Source: Methylobacterium aerolatum (GTDB lineage Bacteria > Pseudomonadota > Alphaproteobacteria > Rhizobiales > Beijerinckiaceae). From it: a stretch of DNA of 64,000 nt. The notes beneath the pieces were generated by a model. That model saw only the letters and a program-made list of their open reading frames with translations. It was not told the origin of the DNA and made no database searches. Of the stretch, positions 7,669-17,082 are shown in pieces. Numbering within the stretch: position 1 is the stretch's first letter; each line of letters starts with the position of its first letter. Both the position numbers and the translations under genes were made by a program. Where the stretch lies: contig NZ_BPQE01000023.1 of assembly GCF_022179085.1 (NCBI RefSeq), positions 124,001-188,000 of the forward strand. Reading direction: 5' to 3'.

Positions 7669-10338
7669 TCAACGGCCATCCCCGTGAGCGTCCGTGTCCG
7701 AATCCGCCTTCAACGACTCGATCGCCTCGGCCCGGATCTTCGCCATACCGGTCGGCGGTGTGAACCCCGCCTTCGTCAGGCGCCGTGAGGGAAAATCCAT
7801 CATGCCGAGGGGCCGCCGCGGCCTTAGCCCACCGCGGTAGCGCAGAACGTCCTTGCTCCAATCGACCGCCCGGGGCAGCGACGGAACCGGCTTGATGGCC
7901 CCGGGAGCACGCTCGTGCGCTTCGGCGAACAGCCCCTTGGCCGTCGGGTCGCTGATCGTGTCGTCGCCGAGGTTGTAGATCTCCACACCGGGCTTGGCTT
8001 GTCCGCGCGCGAGCGACTGTTCCAGGGCCCAGACGAAGGCCGCCGCGACATCCCCAACGAACACATGGTGCATGTTGCGGTGGGCGAGCATCGTGCGACG
8101 GACGGTTCCCCACTCCAACACCGCGCGGACATCGCTGACGTTCACCACGACGGTCGGCCGGAAGATGACGTATTCGACGTTTCCGGCGACCTCCGCGATC
8201 GCCAGTTCGCCGCCGCGCTTGGTGCGCCCGTAGGTTCTGAGCGCGCTATCGCCCCAATATTCGGATTTCACGTCTCGATCGACGGTGACCGAATCCGCGT
8301 CCTCATCGACGACCTTCTGGTATTGCGAGCCGTAGACGCTGACCGAGCTGGCATAGGCGAAGAAGCGGACTCCAGCTTTCTCGGCCGCCGATGCGAGGGC
8401 GCGGGTCGCCTCGACGTTGACGGACACCATGTCTTCTTCGTGCTTGAGCTCGGCACCGAGGTGCATGATACCCGCGCATCCCTCGACCTCGGCCGAAAAG
8501 TCGAAATCGCCCTGCCTGAGATCCCGCGTCACCCAGGCAAGCTGCGGGTCCTTCGAAGGAGATCTCATGCGCGAGGTCAACGCGCGAACGGCATACCCCC
8601 GCTGCATCAGCAGCGCGATCACGGCCGAACCGATCTTTCCCCCACCCCCCGTGACCAGGATCACCGGTTTGCCCGCCGGGGATACGGGACGAGGCAGTCC
8701 GATCCGGGCCTTCGGCGTGGAAACGGAAGCCGTCACGGCCGGGCTGGTCGCCAGATCGAGGGTCTTGAGATGATCGGCGAGGCGGATCGCCAAGGCGAGG
8801 GCCGTCTGGGTCGGGTTGGCGTGTCCGGATGTGGCGAAGATCGACGTTCCGGCCACGAAGAGATTCGTCATGCCATGGACGCGGCAGTTCCGATCCACGA
8901 CCCCCGAGGCCGGATCCGCGGACATGCGGGTGGTCCCCATCGGATGGGCCACGTCGGGCAGCGGCATCGCAGCGCTTTCCTCCCGGATCCAATCCGCCAG
9001 CGTCGGCACCGGCAGGCCAAGCCGTTGGGATTCGTCGCGGAATGCGCGTGCCAGCGCCCGCACGGAGTCGGTCTCGATCTGCCCGACCTTCCAATCGATA
9101 CGGGACAGCGGGACGCCGTACGCATCGACGCGATCGGCCAAGGTGATGCGGCTGTCGGCGTAGGGTGGCTGCTCGACGATGCATTCGAGGTTAAGCCAAT
9201 CGAACTGCCGCAACGGGCTGCGGCCCTTGGCGAGGCGCCCGGCTCCCTCGGCCAGGAGCTTGGCTTCACGCGCGATCGCCTTGACGTTCCTGCCGGGAGA
9301 GCCCCTGAGCCGGGCCAGCTTGGCCAAGGCCAGATAGGGATCGTGGTCTCCGACCTGCCCGTTGAGCCAGCAGGCGGCCGCGACGAGCTTTTGGGTGGAC
9401 TGGACGACCGGAGACAGGGCGAACCCTCGGGTCAGGACCACCGATCTCCCGTTAAACTTGGGTCTGTACGATCCGAACGCCCGCTGGGCGCGAAGGCTAT
9501 CGGCCGGATCGAAGGCCGCGACCGGGCCGCGCGGATGGTCCATCAGGTAACGGCCGACCTGATCCTTCCCGTTGCCGACACCCGCTTCGATGGTGCGACG
9601 GGACGCCAGCATGATGCGGGCGTTTTCGATCCCGCCGGCGCACAGGACGGTCAACCCCGCGCGGATCCGCCGAACACCACCGTCCGGGCCCATGACCTCG
9701 ATCCCGGTGACAGACCCGCCGTTCGACTCGATCTCGATCTGGGTCACGGTCGCATTCAAGAGTCCCGTGACGCCATCCGTCTTCAGCGAGGCCATCCTCG
9801 GACCGAAGCGCATGAAATCGCGGCGCCGTGCGGCATCCTGGCTGTAGGACCAGATGTAATCGATGAGCAAATCGGAATCGAATAAGTTTCTTTGGTCCTT
9901 GAGGACACTGTCCAGCAGGTCGTTCTGGATGTTGTCGGCGATGATGCTTCCGAGATGAGGCAATGTCCGGTCGAGATAAGGTACGATTTCGCCCCTCGAA
10001 ATCGGCCAGCCGGAATGGGGTACCCAGTCTCGCGTCGCGAAGTCGAGGTCGTCGAACGCCGCGAGGCGGCCCGACCAAGTCTGCGACGTTCCACCGAGTC
10101 CTCGGTTGCGCACGAGGGTCTGGTCCATCACGCGGGCGGCGCCGACACTCTCGATTTCGCTGAGCGCGTCGGCCCAGACATCCGGGGAGCGACCACCGCT
10201 CTCGATGACTAATACCTTGCGGTGTGAGTTCGCGAGTTCGCTCGCGAGCGTCAATCCAACCGGTCCAGCACCCACGATGCAGATATCAGCAGCGACCGTA
10301 CCCTCCGGAGGCAAGGTACGAAGATCTTGAAAATCCAT
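7669..10338 (-). CDS. GMC-family oxidoreductase fused to an NAD(P)-dependent epimerase/dehydratase
   Basis: An 889-residue two-domain protein. Residues 1-530 form a GMC flavoprotein: dinucleotide-binding GAGPVG at 23-28, RNRGLGGTSQTWSG at 78-90, HPMGTTRM at 465-472, and the C-terminal H506/N508 pair (GHANPTQT) expected at the active site. Residues 555-889 form an extended SDR: TGGGGKIG at 563-570, SSVSVYG at 664-670, and the catalytic Y703/K707 in YGRTK. The reading frame is continuous through a short linker (TSPAVTASVSTPKARIGLPR, 531-550), so this is a genuine fusion, not two adjacent genes. An oxidase/dehydrogenase joined to a sugar-nucleotide-type epimerase suggests two-step modification of a glycosyl or polyol intermediate. 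The flippase gene lies just upstream on the same strand. The substrate is unknown. Confidence 0.85.
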   Translation of the reverse strand: MDFQDLRTLPPEGTVAADICIVGAGPVGLTLASELANSHRKVLVIESGGRSPDVWADALSEIESVGAARVMDQTLVRNRGLGGTSQTWSGRLAAFDDLDFATRDWVPHSGWPISRGEIVPYLDRTLPHLGSIIADNIQNDLLDSVLKDQRNLFDSDLLIDYIWSYSQDAARRRDFMRFGPRMASLKTDGVTGLLNATVTQIEIESNGGSVTGIEVMGPDGGVRRIRAGLTVLCAGGIENARIMLASRRTIEAGVGNGKDQVGRYLMDHPRGPVAAFDPADSLRAQRAFGSYRPKFNGRSVVLTRGFALSPVVQSTQKLVAAACWLNGQVGDHDPYLALAKLARLRGSPGRNVKAIAREAKLLAEGAGRLAKGRSPLRQFDWLNLECIVEQPPYADSRITLADRVDAYGVPLSRIDWKVGQIETDSVRALARAFRDESQRLGLPVPTLADWIREESAAMPLPDVAHPMGTTRMSADPASGVVDRNCRVHGMTNLFVAGTSIFATSGHANPTQTALALAIRLADHLKTLDLATSPAVTASVSTPKARIGLPRPVSPAGKPVILVTGGGGKIGSAVIALLMQRGYAVRALTSRMRSPSKDPQLAWVTRDLRQGDFDFSAEVEGCAGIMHLGAELKHEEDMVSVNVEATRALASAAEKAGVRFFAYASSVSVYGSQYQKVVDEDADSVTVDRDVKSEYWGDSALRTYGRTKRGGELAIAEVAGNVEYVIFRPTVVVNVSDVRAVLEWGTVRRTMLAHRNMHHVFVGDVAAAFVWALEQSLARGQAKPGVEIYNLGDDTISDPTAKGLFAEAHERAPGAIKPVPSLPRAVDWSKDVLRYRGGLRPRRPLGMMDFPSRRLTKAGFTPPTGMAKIRAEAIESLKADSDTDAHGDGR

Positions 10339-10664
10339 TCCGTGGGTCCGCGGCTGTAGACGGCTGAGGCTTATCCTATCACGAGGCGCCTATTTGGTTC
10401 CACGCAGGCGGCAGGAAAGCTGAGGCTTCGGAGAGAGTGGCCCGGTTTTGCTATCGCTGCCACCGGGTTCGGGTTCCATAGTAAATTCGGCTGCGGCATG
10501 GGCCGGGCCGCTGCGGGATGGCGCCGGATCCCCCGGTACCGTCCACAACCTTCGGATGTCCGACGACCCTGCGCGCCACGCCCACCGGCCACGACCGTCC
10601 GGCGGCTTCGTTTGTCGCAACCCAGTCTGAGGTGAGGTCGGATGGCGGGCCAGGCATCCCGTCG
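10339..10664. other. 326-base gap upstream of the fusion gene
   Basis: Lies between the flippase stop and the fusion start, both transcribed leftwards. No small gene, repeat or clear terminator is seen. It may hold a promoter for the fusion gene. Confidence 0.35.
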
Positions 10665-12200
10665 TCAGGGCGCCGCGGGATCCTTGCGCTTCGGCATCAG
10701 ATGATCCGGCTTGCCGAAATTCGCTCGCGCGATCCTTCCGCGATGCTCCTTGAGGAAGTTCACGACGCTCTGCTCGATTCCCGGAGGTCGGCCGGACACA
10801 AGCCAGCCGATGAAGATCGACACGAAGTAGAAGCAGGCGCCGATGAACGACGCGACGACGAGACGGGCGAGGGACTGGTCGCTGCGGAAATGGGGGATCA
10901 AAATCTGCTCGACGGTCAGCACGATGAAGTACATCGCACCGGCAGAAACCAAGTATCGGGCGTGATACGTCACCTGGCCGGAAATGGATATCCCTTCCAT
11001 GTCCTTGATGGTTTTCATGATGTAGATGTTGCGGAACAGCTCCGATATCAGCCGGGCGCCGATCAAGCCATTGAGCCCGTAGAAATAGATTCCGGCGATC
11101 GTCGACGGCACCCGGACGACCAGATCGGCGATGTTTTGCTGGAACACGATCTTCGTCTGGCCGGCCGCGATCACGAGCGGGTAAGCCGCCACGGTGAACA
11201 GGGCCGGGATCGTGCTCAGCGCCAACAGGTGCAGGATCGGCGCCGCAGCATCCCACTGATCCCCAAGAAAAACGCGGGTGATGAACGGCGCAGTCACCGC
11301 GATGCCGGTCATGATCGGCAGCCCGATCGCCATCATGTACGACGACGCGAGGAGATATTGGCCCTTCGTCGAAGCGCCGGATGCTTTGATCTTCGAGAAC
11401 ACGGCGATCAGTGGTCGCGCCAACGGTCCGAACAGGGCCTGGAACGGTATTCCTGCCAAGTCGCTGCCGACCTTGAACAATCCCAGCTGCGTACTCGACC
11501 CGAGGCGCCCGAGCACCAGATTTTCGACCTGCCAATTCAGCGCGATGGCAACCTGCGCGAGGCTGATCCAGCCCGAAAACCGTGCGAAAAACCCCATCCT
11601 CGCGAAGCTCAGACGCGGTCGGTAGGGGGCCAATATGAAGGAGATGAGGGAATAGGCGGAATTGGTGCACAGGAGTCCGATCGCGATGGACCAGTAGCCT
11701 GCACCCAGCGCGGCACAGCTTATGGATGCAACCACCCCGCAGATCTTGGCGGACAACTCGACCGCCGCGTCCCGCCAGAAGCTCAACGCTCTCTGGAAGT
11801 CGACCAACATCGGGCTGGCGAAGCTCTTGAGCAGCGGCGCAGCCCCGACGACCTGCAGCAGCAGAAATAACCTGTCGTCTCCATAGATATGGGTCACTGG
11901 AAACGAGATGATCAATACGCAGAGGTAAAGCACGCACCCGCGCAAGATGCTCAAAGTGAAGGCGCTGTCGTAGTGAGCCCGTTCGATATCGTCGAGGCGC
12001 AACATCGCCTGTGTCAGCGGAAGTTCCAGAACGGCTTCCACGATGATGACGAAGCTCATCGCGAGGGCCACGAGTCCGAAGTCGCCCGGCGTCAGGATCC
12101 GTGCGATGACGACCATGGCCACGAGGTCGAGCACGCGCGAAAACAGCCTCGTACCGACGAGAATGGCACCTCCGAAAGCCGCCTTCTTACCAATCATCAT
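10665..12200 (-). CDS. polysaccharide flippase (PST/Wzx-type, MVF superfamily)
   Basis: A 511-residue integral membrane protein with about 12-14 predicted spans. It opens with the hallmark of the polysaccharide transport family (GAILVGTRLFSRVLDLVAMV and ILTPGDFGLVALAM). Such proteins flip lipid-linked oligosaccharide repeat units across the inner membrane for O-antigen, capsule or exopolysaccharide assembly. The length is typical and the frame intact. The C-terminus is basic and cytoplasmic (HRGRIARANFGKPDHLMPKR). It precedes the GMC-SDR fusion on the same strand, and a glycosyltransferase is encoded 1.3 kb away on the other strand, so a small surface-glycan locus is likely. Confidence 0.88.
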   Translation of the reverse strand: MMIGKKAAFGGAILVGTRLFSRVLDLVAMVVIARILTPGDFGLVALAMSFVIIVEAVLELPLTQAMLRLDDIERAHYDSAFTLSILRGCVLYLCVLIISFPVTHIYGDDRLFLLLQVVGAAPLLKSFASPMLVDFQRALSFWRDAAVELSAKICGVVASISCAALGAGYWSIAIGLLCTNSAYSLISFILAPYRPRLSFARMGFFARFSGWISLAQVAIALNWQVENLVLGRLGSSTQLGLFKVGSDLAGIPFQALFGPLARPLIAVFSKIKASGASTKGQYLLASSYMMAIGLPIMTGIAVTAPFITRVFLGDQWDAAAPILHLLALSTIPALFTVAAYPLVIAAGQTKIVFQQNIADLVVRVPSTIAGIYFYGLNGLIGARLISELFRNIYIMKTIKDMEGISISGQVTYHARYLVSAGAMYFIVLTVEQILIPHFRSDQSLARLVVASFIGACFYFVSIFIGWLVSGRPPGIEQSVVNFLKEHRGRIARANFGKPDHLMPKRKDPAAP

Positions 12201-13516
12201 TGATCCCGGTTTACGGCAAGGTCAGTTTCGCGTCGATTTTTCACAAACGGCAATGGTTAGACGAGGCAGATCTAACGCGACAGGTGGCTCCCGCTCAGGG
12301 AGCATTTTTCAATGCCCCCGGCTCTCTTAGCCGCGGCACTTGTTAAGATTTCCCAGCGTGCCGACATCGAATCATCTTCGGCTTCAGACCGCAGAAACCA
12401 TGGCGCACTCTGCCGGACGCGACTGCGCTTTGAAAGTGACTTCAGCCGACATGGTTGACGGTGCGACGGAGCAGTCTAGGAATTCCGGCACAACTGTCGG
12501 GATGGATCGGTCGCAACGGGCGGTCCATCGGCGTGCAAAGGTTGAGAGGCAAGTTTGCACGCTCGATGCCGCGGTGCACCGGCCGAGACCTCTTTCAGCG
12601 TCGATCGGCCATGAGCCTTGCCCCGCACCCCTTTCCCGCCGATTGGGACCTTCGGTGAGGGGCAAGCAGCTTGAGGGCGGGAATCTCTGTGCAGCCGCCC
12701 CACGTTCGCTCCGGTGTCTCATCGGCGTGATTTTCCTTGTCCGGCGATCATTATGAGCCGCGCGCATCGGGCGCCGCTGACGATCGCCGCCTCGGCCAAT
12801 GACCGGGGAGGCAAGGAAGCCACAACTTCTCGGGAGCGAAGGATCCCTCCATCCATCACAACCCTAAGCAGTGCCGTGGTCAGCCATTTCGGCCAAGCTC
12901 CGCAGGGCATTCCAGAAGGCCCGAGTGCCGCTACGTCTCCTCGTCCGATCTTTGGACGACGCACTGGCGGGGCTCGGGGACGTCCCTGACTCGGATGATA
13001 CGAGTGCGCAGAGAGCAGCGTGAAAGCACGCTCAGGTTAATACGATCCCGGCGCGCAAGCCTGTCGGTATGTCACCGCTCTTAACACGTCGCTAAAAAGA
13101 CGCTACGGCGTCAGCCAATGGCAGACAACTTGATGGCAACGCCAATAAGAGTCCCGCTGCCACACACAGTTAGCAGATGGGTGAGCGGCCCATGACCCAT
13201 GCGACATTTTTGTCTTGGATCGAAACGGAAGACAAGGACTTGCAGCAACTCGAAACGGTCACCGAGGATTCTCCAGCAACCGTCTTTTCAATGAGGCGGT
13301 AATGTTGGATGAGCCTGATCGTGGCCGAGTTAACCTAATATATTGATGATCTTTGGTAAGAATCCGATGAAATTTTTATATATTCACACGGCGCGCATAT
13401 GGTAGGAGAAAACTCGACACCGTTGAGCGATTCCGGCCGCTAGTTTGTCCCAATGAACTGATGGTTTAGAATTTAATCCTGATGCCTCGTGAGCTTTCAA
13501 GAGCGTGTGACCGGTT
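12201..13516. other. 1.3-kb gene-poor stretch
   Basis: The longest gap in the window. Frames of 60-138 codons exist but all have arginine/serine/proline-rich composition typical of chance frames in GC-rich DNA. The right part (13320-13400) is AT-rich (CTAATATATTGATGATC, AAATTTTTATATATTC) and could hold the promoter of the glycosyltransferase gene. I see no transposase remnant, tRNA or tandem repeat. It may be decayed DNA within a variable glycan locus. Confidence 0.4.
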
Positions 13517-14392
13517 ATGAAGAGCATCCGCGTGGCTGTTGCGATTGCAACCAAGGGGCGCCCGAACGTCGTGGCGCAATGCATTGCGTCGCTGCGCGAT
13601 CAAACCTATCCGATCGATGATATCATCATATCGTGCAGCTCATCGGACGACAGCCCTCAGCTCACCGACGCCCATCACGTTCGCACGATCTATGGCCCGG
13701 TCGGATTGACCAAACAGCGCAACAACGCCTTGGCAAACCTGGGCAACGATATCGATCTCGTCTTCTTTTTCGACGACGATTTCGTGGCTCACCGCGACTA
13801 CATCAAAGTGATGGTCGATCTCTTCACCGAAGACGCGAGCATTGCGGGTGCGACGGGTGCAGTCATTGCTGACGGCATTAACGGCAAGGCGATCAAATTC
13901 GAAGACGCGAAGCAGAAGCTCAGCTCAATCGATGTAGAGAACCACAAACGAAAGATCATAAACAATTTCAGTCCATACGGCTGCAATATGGTCTTTCGGC
14001 TCGCGGCTATCTCGGGGCTTAGGTTCGATGAGCGGCTCGTCCTCTATGGATGGCAGGAAGACCGGGATTTCGGCGCCGAGGTCGCTCGGCGCGGGAAGAT
14101 CGTCAAGGTGAGCACCGCGTACGGCGTCCATCTCGGTTTCAAGGGCGGTCGTGTGGCGGGGACTCGGCTCGGCTATTCTCAGGTGGTCAACCCACTCTAT
14201 TTGTTTCGCAAAAACAACATGAATGTCGGGAACCTGACTGCCCATATCTCGCGCAATTTTACGGCCAACGCGATCAAGATTTTTATCTTCAAGGATGGCG
14301 AGGATAGGCTGGGGCGGCTGAAAGGAAACTTCATGGCCGTCATGGACGTGATCAGGGGGAAAATCGAGCCTGAGAAGGTCAAGGATCTTTAG
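13517..14392 (+). CDS. family 2 glycosyltransferase
   Basis: A 291-residue GT-A type transferase. The Rossmann-like start IRVAVAIATKGRPNVVAQCI and the metal/nucleotide-binding DDD at 86-88 (FFFDDDFVAH) are typical. The acceptor-side region includes YGWQEDRDFGAEVARRG, the usual ED motif of inverting GT2 enzymes. There are no membrane segments, so it is probably cytosolic or peripheral. It transfers a sugar from a nucleotide donor to a glycan or lipid acceptor; donor and acceptor are unknown. Codon use is less GC-biased than the housekeeping genes in the window, consistent with a variable surface-polysaccharide locus shared with the flippase. Confidence 0.88.
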   Translation: MKSIRVAVAIATKGRPNVVAQCIASLRDQTYPIDDIIISCSSSDDSPQLTDAHHVRTIYGPVGLTKQRNNALANLGNDIDLVFFFDDDFVAHRDYIKVMVDLFTEDASIAGATGAVIADGINGKAIKFEDAKQKLSSIDVENHKRKIINNFSPYGCNMVFRLAAISGLRFDERLVLYGWQEDRDFGAEVARRGKIVKVSTAYGVHLGFKGGRVAGTRLGYSQVVNPLYLFRKNNMNVGNLTAHISRNFTANAIKIFIFKDGEDRLGRLKGNFMAVMDVIRGKIEPEKVKDL

Positions 14393-14921
14393 TCGATTAC
14401 GATAGATTTTTCCTCGCCCGCTCGATCATGACGTCATATTTGAATTTATTCTGCTATTTCAGCGACCAAATTCTCCGAGCGTCTACCCGATGATTGCAAA
14501 ACGGTAACGGTCTCAAAGTCGGCGCTGCCCCGATTCACCGGCACTACCGGCGAGCGTGGTTCAGTTTGCGAGGCAATTTTAATCACACATCAGACGCGGC
14601 GGGTCACGAGACGATCCGGATATTATCGGTCACACCAGCGCTCGTTGATGTAAGATCCACGGCTTCACAGCACTTTCGGTCCGACTTGGATCGCTCCGCC
14701 ATTTCGTCATTGCGAGCGCGGCGAAGCAATTCAGCAAGCCGCTTTGTGCTGAAGGCGTCCCGCCGCTCTGGATTGCTTCGCTGACGCCCGCAAAGATGGG
14801 GGTGGTGTACGATCCAAGTTTTCCCCGAAAATGCATTAACGAGAACATCGCGTTTCGGTTGAGCGGAGGCTCGGCGTGGGAGGGCGTGGCTACCATCCCT
14901 GCGAGACTCATCTCCGCCGTC
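14393..14921. other. gap with palindrome copy B
   Basis: No gene seen in the 529 bases after the glycosyltransferase. It contains dispersed palindrome copy B at 14705-14798; the rest shows no recognisable feature. Confidence 0.45.
14705..14798. repeat. dispersed imperfect palindrome, copy B
   Basis: Left arm CGTCATTGCGAGCGCGGCGA..., right arm GGATTGCTTCGCTGACGCCC.... The segment CGTCCCGCCGCTCTGGATTG before the right arm matches the same position of copy A, showing that the centre as well as the arms is shared. Confidence 0.8.
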
Positions 14922-15250
14922 TCACTGAAGGGGCGCGGCGACGCTTGAGCTCCGGTCGAGGCCCTGCGTGAAGGTGTCGAGGGCGGCGATGTCCCGCGCG
15001 ATGCGAGCGCCGTCAAGCGGGGTAGCGCCGTAACTCATGGCCTTATGACCGCGACGGTTGAACTGCAGAATCGTGGGCGGCGGTTCCGGCAGGTCTGCCA
15101 TGACTGTCGTGGCGACCGGCCGTTTCTCCTGAGTCCGATCAGCCTCGGCAGATCGTCGGTCGGCTCGGCCGCTCGCAAATCGGGAAATTGAGCAAGTGCT
15201 CCGATCAGAACCAAGCACGCAATGGCAAAACGTGCCTTCGTTGATCCCAC
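14922..15250 (-). pseudogene. probable frameshifted small secreted protein
   Basis: A GTG at 15250 opens a convincing signal peptide (STKARFAIACLVLIGALAQF, then PDLRAAEPTDDLPRLIG). That frame then degenerates. A neighbouring frame from about 15150 down to the TGA at 14922 reads like protein (ATTVMADLPEPPPTILQFNR, then GHKAMSYGATPLDGARIARD, IAALDTFTQGLDRSSS). Joining the two by one frameshift near 15120-15150 would give a secreted protein of about 108 residues. No family recognised. It may equally be two chance frames. Confidence 0.35.
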
Positions 15251-15416
15251 CTCGAACGTTTCGAGACGGTCTTCTGCTCACATTAAAAATCTCGATGATC
15301 CCGTTCGACGGTTGTGTGCCGCTCGATCGTGTTTTGCTTTTTTTAAAAGCGCGTGGATGGCGCCGATGACACCACCGCAAGTCTTTCGACCGGAACTCCC
15401 GCCGACCCGGTGCGCG

Positions 15417-16712
15417 TCACCCGCCGGTCGACGGCTCGCGTGCCGAGACGGCGCTCATGAGCTGGTACATGCCGATGGCGGCGAGCGTGGACGTGCCGAT
15501 GCCGCCGATGGCGAAGCTGCCGAAGGCCAACGAGAAGTTTCCCGCCCCGAAGATCAGGGCGGTCCCGACGGTGAAGAGGTTGCGGGGCTGCGCGAAGTCC
15601 ACCCGGTTGTCCACCCACACCCGGACCATGGCCCCCGCGATGAGGCCGAAGACGGCGACCGACAGGCCACCGAGGACGGGGGGCGGCACCGTCCGCAGCA
15701 GGGCGCCGAACTTCGGCGAGAAGCCGAGGCCGATGGCGAAGAGGGCCGCCGCGACGAAGACGAGGCTCGAGTACACCCGGGTGATCGCCATCACCCCCAT
15801 GTTCTCGACATAGGTCGTGACCCCCGTGCCTCCGCCGGCACCGGAGATCATGGTCGCCACCCCATCGCCGATGAAGCCCCGCCCGATCAGCGGATCGAGG
15901 TTGCGCCCGGTCATCACGCCGATGGCCTTGATGTGCCCGAGGTTCTCCGCGACCAGGATGATCGCCACCGGGGCGATCAGCAGGATCGCCGGGAGATCGA
16001 AGGTCGGTGAACGGAAGGTTGGCCAGCCGAACCACGGGGCGGCGGCGAGCTCGGCATAATCGATCGCGGGCAGCAGCGCGAGCCCGTTGCCGAGGATCAG
16101 CACCAGCCCGTAGCCGACCGCGATCCCCGTGAGGATCGACATCCGCCGGGCGAGCACCGGCCCGATTGACGAGGCGAGCGCGACGGCGACCAGCGTCGTC
16201 AGCGCGACGGCGAGGTGCGGGCCGCTGCCCTGGATCCCCTTCACCGCGACAGGCGCGAGATTCAGTCCGATCGCCGCCCCGATGGCCCCGGTGACGACCG
16301 GCGGCATCAGGCGCTCGATCCAGCCCGTGTCGGTGAGCGTCACGATCAGCCCGATCAGGGCATAGAGGGCTCCGCAGGCGATGATGCCGCCGAGTGCCGG
16401 CCCGATATCGGGGTTCGGTCCGCTGCCCGTGTAACCCGTCACGGCGACGATCACGGCGATGAAGGAGAAGGACGAGCCGAGGTAGCTCGGCACCCGCCCG
16501 CCGGTGCACAGGAGGAAAATCAGCGTACCGACCCCGGAAAACAGGATTGCCAGGTTGGGGTCGAAACCCATCAGAAGGGGGCCGACGACGGTCGAGCCCG
16601 ACATCGCCACGAGGTGCTGGGCGCCCATGAGGCCCGTCGCCGGCCAGGGCAGGCGCTCCTCGGGCAGAACAAGGGTACGCTGGGCCAGGGTCCAGCGGGG
16701 CAGGACAGTCAT
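15417..16712 (-). CDS. rutG: RutG-type uracil/pyrimidine permease (NCS2)
   Basis: A 431-residue nucleobase:cation symporter-2 protein with 14 membrane segments. It resembles RutG more than UraA: GGRVPSYLGSSFSFIAVIVA, ERLMPPVVTGAIGAAIGLNL and NLGHIKAIGVMTGRNLDP all correspond to RutG segments. The substrate-site Glu is in TYVENMGVMAITRVYS. It imports uracil (or thymine/xanthine in relatives) with a proton. The other rut genes (rutA-F) are not nearby, so the transporter may serve salvage in general. It is flanked by two decayed genes. Confidence 0.88.
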   Translation of the reverse strand: MTVLPRWTLAQRTLVLPEERLPWPATGLMGAQHLVAMSGSTVVGPLLMGFDPNLAILFSGVGTLIFLLCTGGRVPSYLGSSFSFIAVIVAVTGYTGSGPNPDIGPALGGIIACGALYALIGLIVTLTDTGWIERLMPPVVTGAIGAAIGLNLAPVAVKGIQGSGPHLAVALTTLVAVALASSIGPVLARRMSILTGIAVGYGLVLILGNGLALLPAIDYAELAAAPWFGWPTFRSPTFDLPAILLIAPVAIILVAENLGHIKAIGVMTGRNLDPLIGRGFIGDGVATMISGAGGGTGVTTYVENMGVMAITRVYSSLVFVAAALFAIGLGFSPKFGALLRTVPPPVLGGLSVAVFGLIAGAMVRVWVDNRVDFAQPRNLFTVGTALIFGAGNFSLAFGSFAIGGIGTSTLAAIGMYQLMSAVSAREPSTGG

Positions 16713-17082
16713 CCGCGATGTCTCATAGTCGGCGCGTTGCGCAACTGCCGCGCTCTAAGCGATGCCCGCCGCGATGGCGAGCGGGACGGTGAACGTGGGC
16801 CTTCGCGAGGAAGGAGATGGGGATACGCGCCACCCCATCCTCACCGCTGCACGGGGATCTCCTTCAGCACCATGCCGCCCTCGACCATCGCGGGCGGCCG
16901 ATGGCGAAGACGGTGGGTCCTATGACGGGTGGCTTGCTCCGAAGTTTAGGCGAAACCGGTCCGCTGGCCATGCAGAATGCGCTCCAGCATGTGCTTCCTC
17001 TCCTCGGAAGCGCCGTCGTGCGACCACGGGCGAAGGCCGGGGTGGGGGCGGGAGACAGTCGCCGTCTGGTGAGGATTGCGCG
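16713..17082. other. 370-base gap
   Basis: Upstream region of the permease gene. A short leftward frame ending ...MVEGGMVLKEIPVQR at about 16845 could be the tail of a lost gene, but it is too short to support. No RNA or repeat seen. Confidence 0.3.

Noticed and set aside
7915-9885. 656-codon rightward frame opposite the GMC-SDR fusion
   Set aside because: High-GC antisense shadow; no domain, and the leftward frame shows all catalytic motifs of two known families.
12201-13516. Several 60-138 codon frames in the long gap
   Set aside because: None has protein-like composition, ribosome-binding site or family resemblance on either strand.
15325-15350. GCTTTTTTTAAAAGC-type hairpin as a terminator for the permease gene
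   Set aside because: The stem is short and AT-only, placement relative to the permease stop is poor, and no GC-rich stem accompanies the T-run.
15222-16925. Long rightward frames opposite the RutG-type permease (up to 262 codons)
   Set aside because: Arg/Gly/Asp-rich composition typical of antisense shadows; the leftward frame is a complete membrane transporter.
16830-16930. Short leftward frame ending MVEGGMVLKEIPVQR
   Set aside because: Only about 15 plausible residues; too little to assign a gene or remnant.
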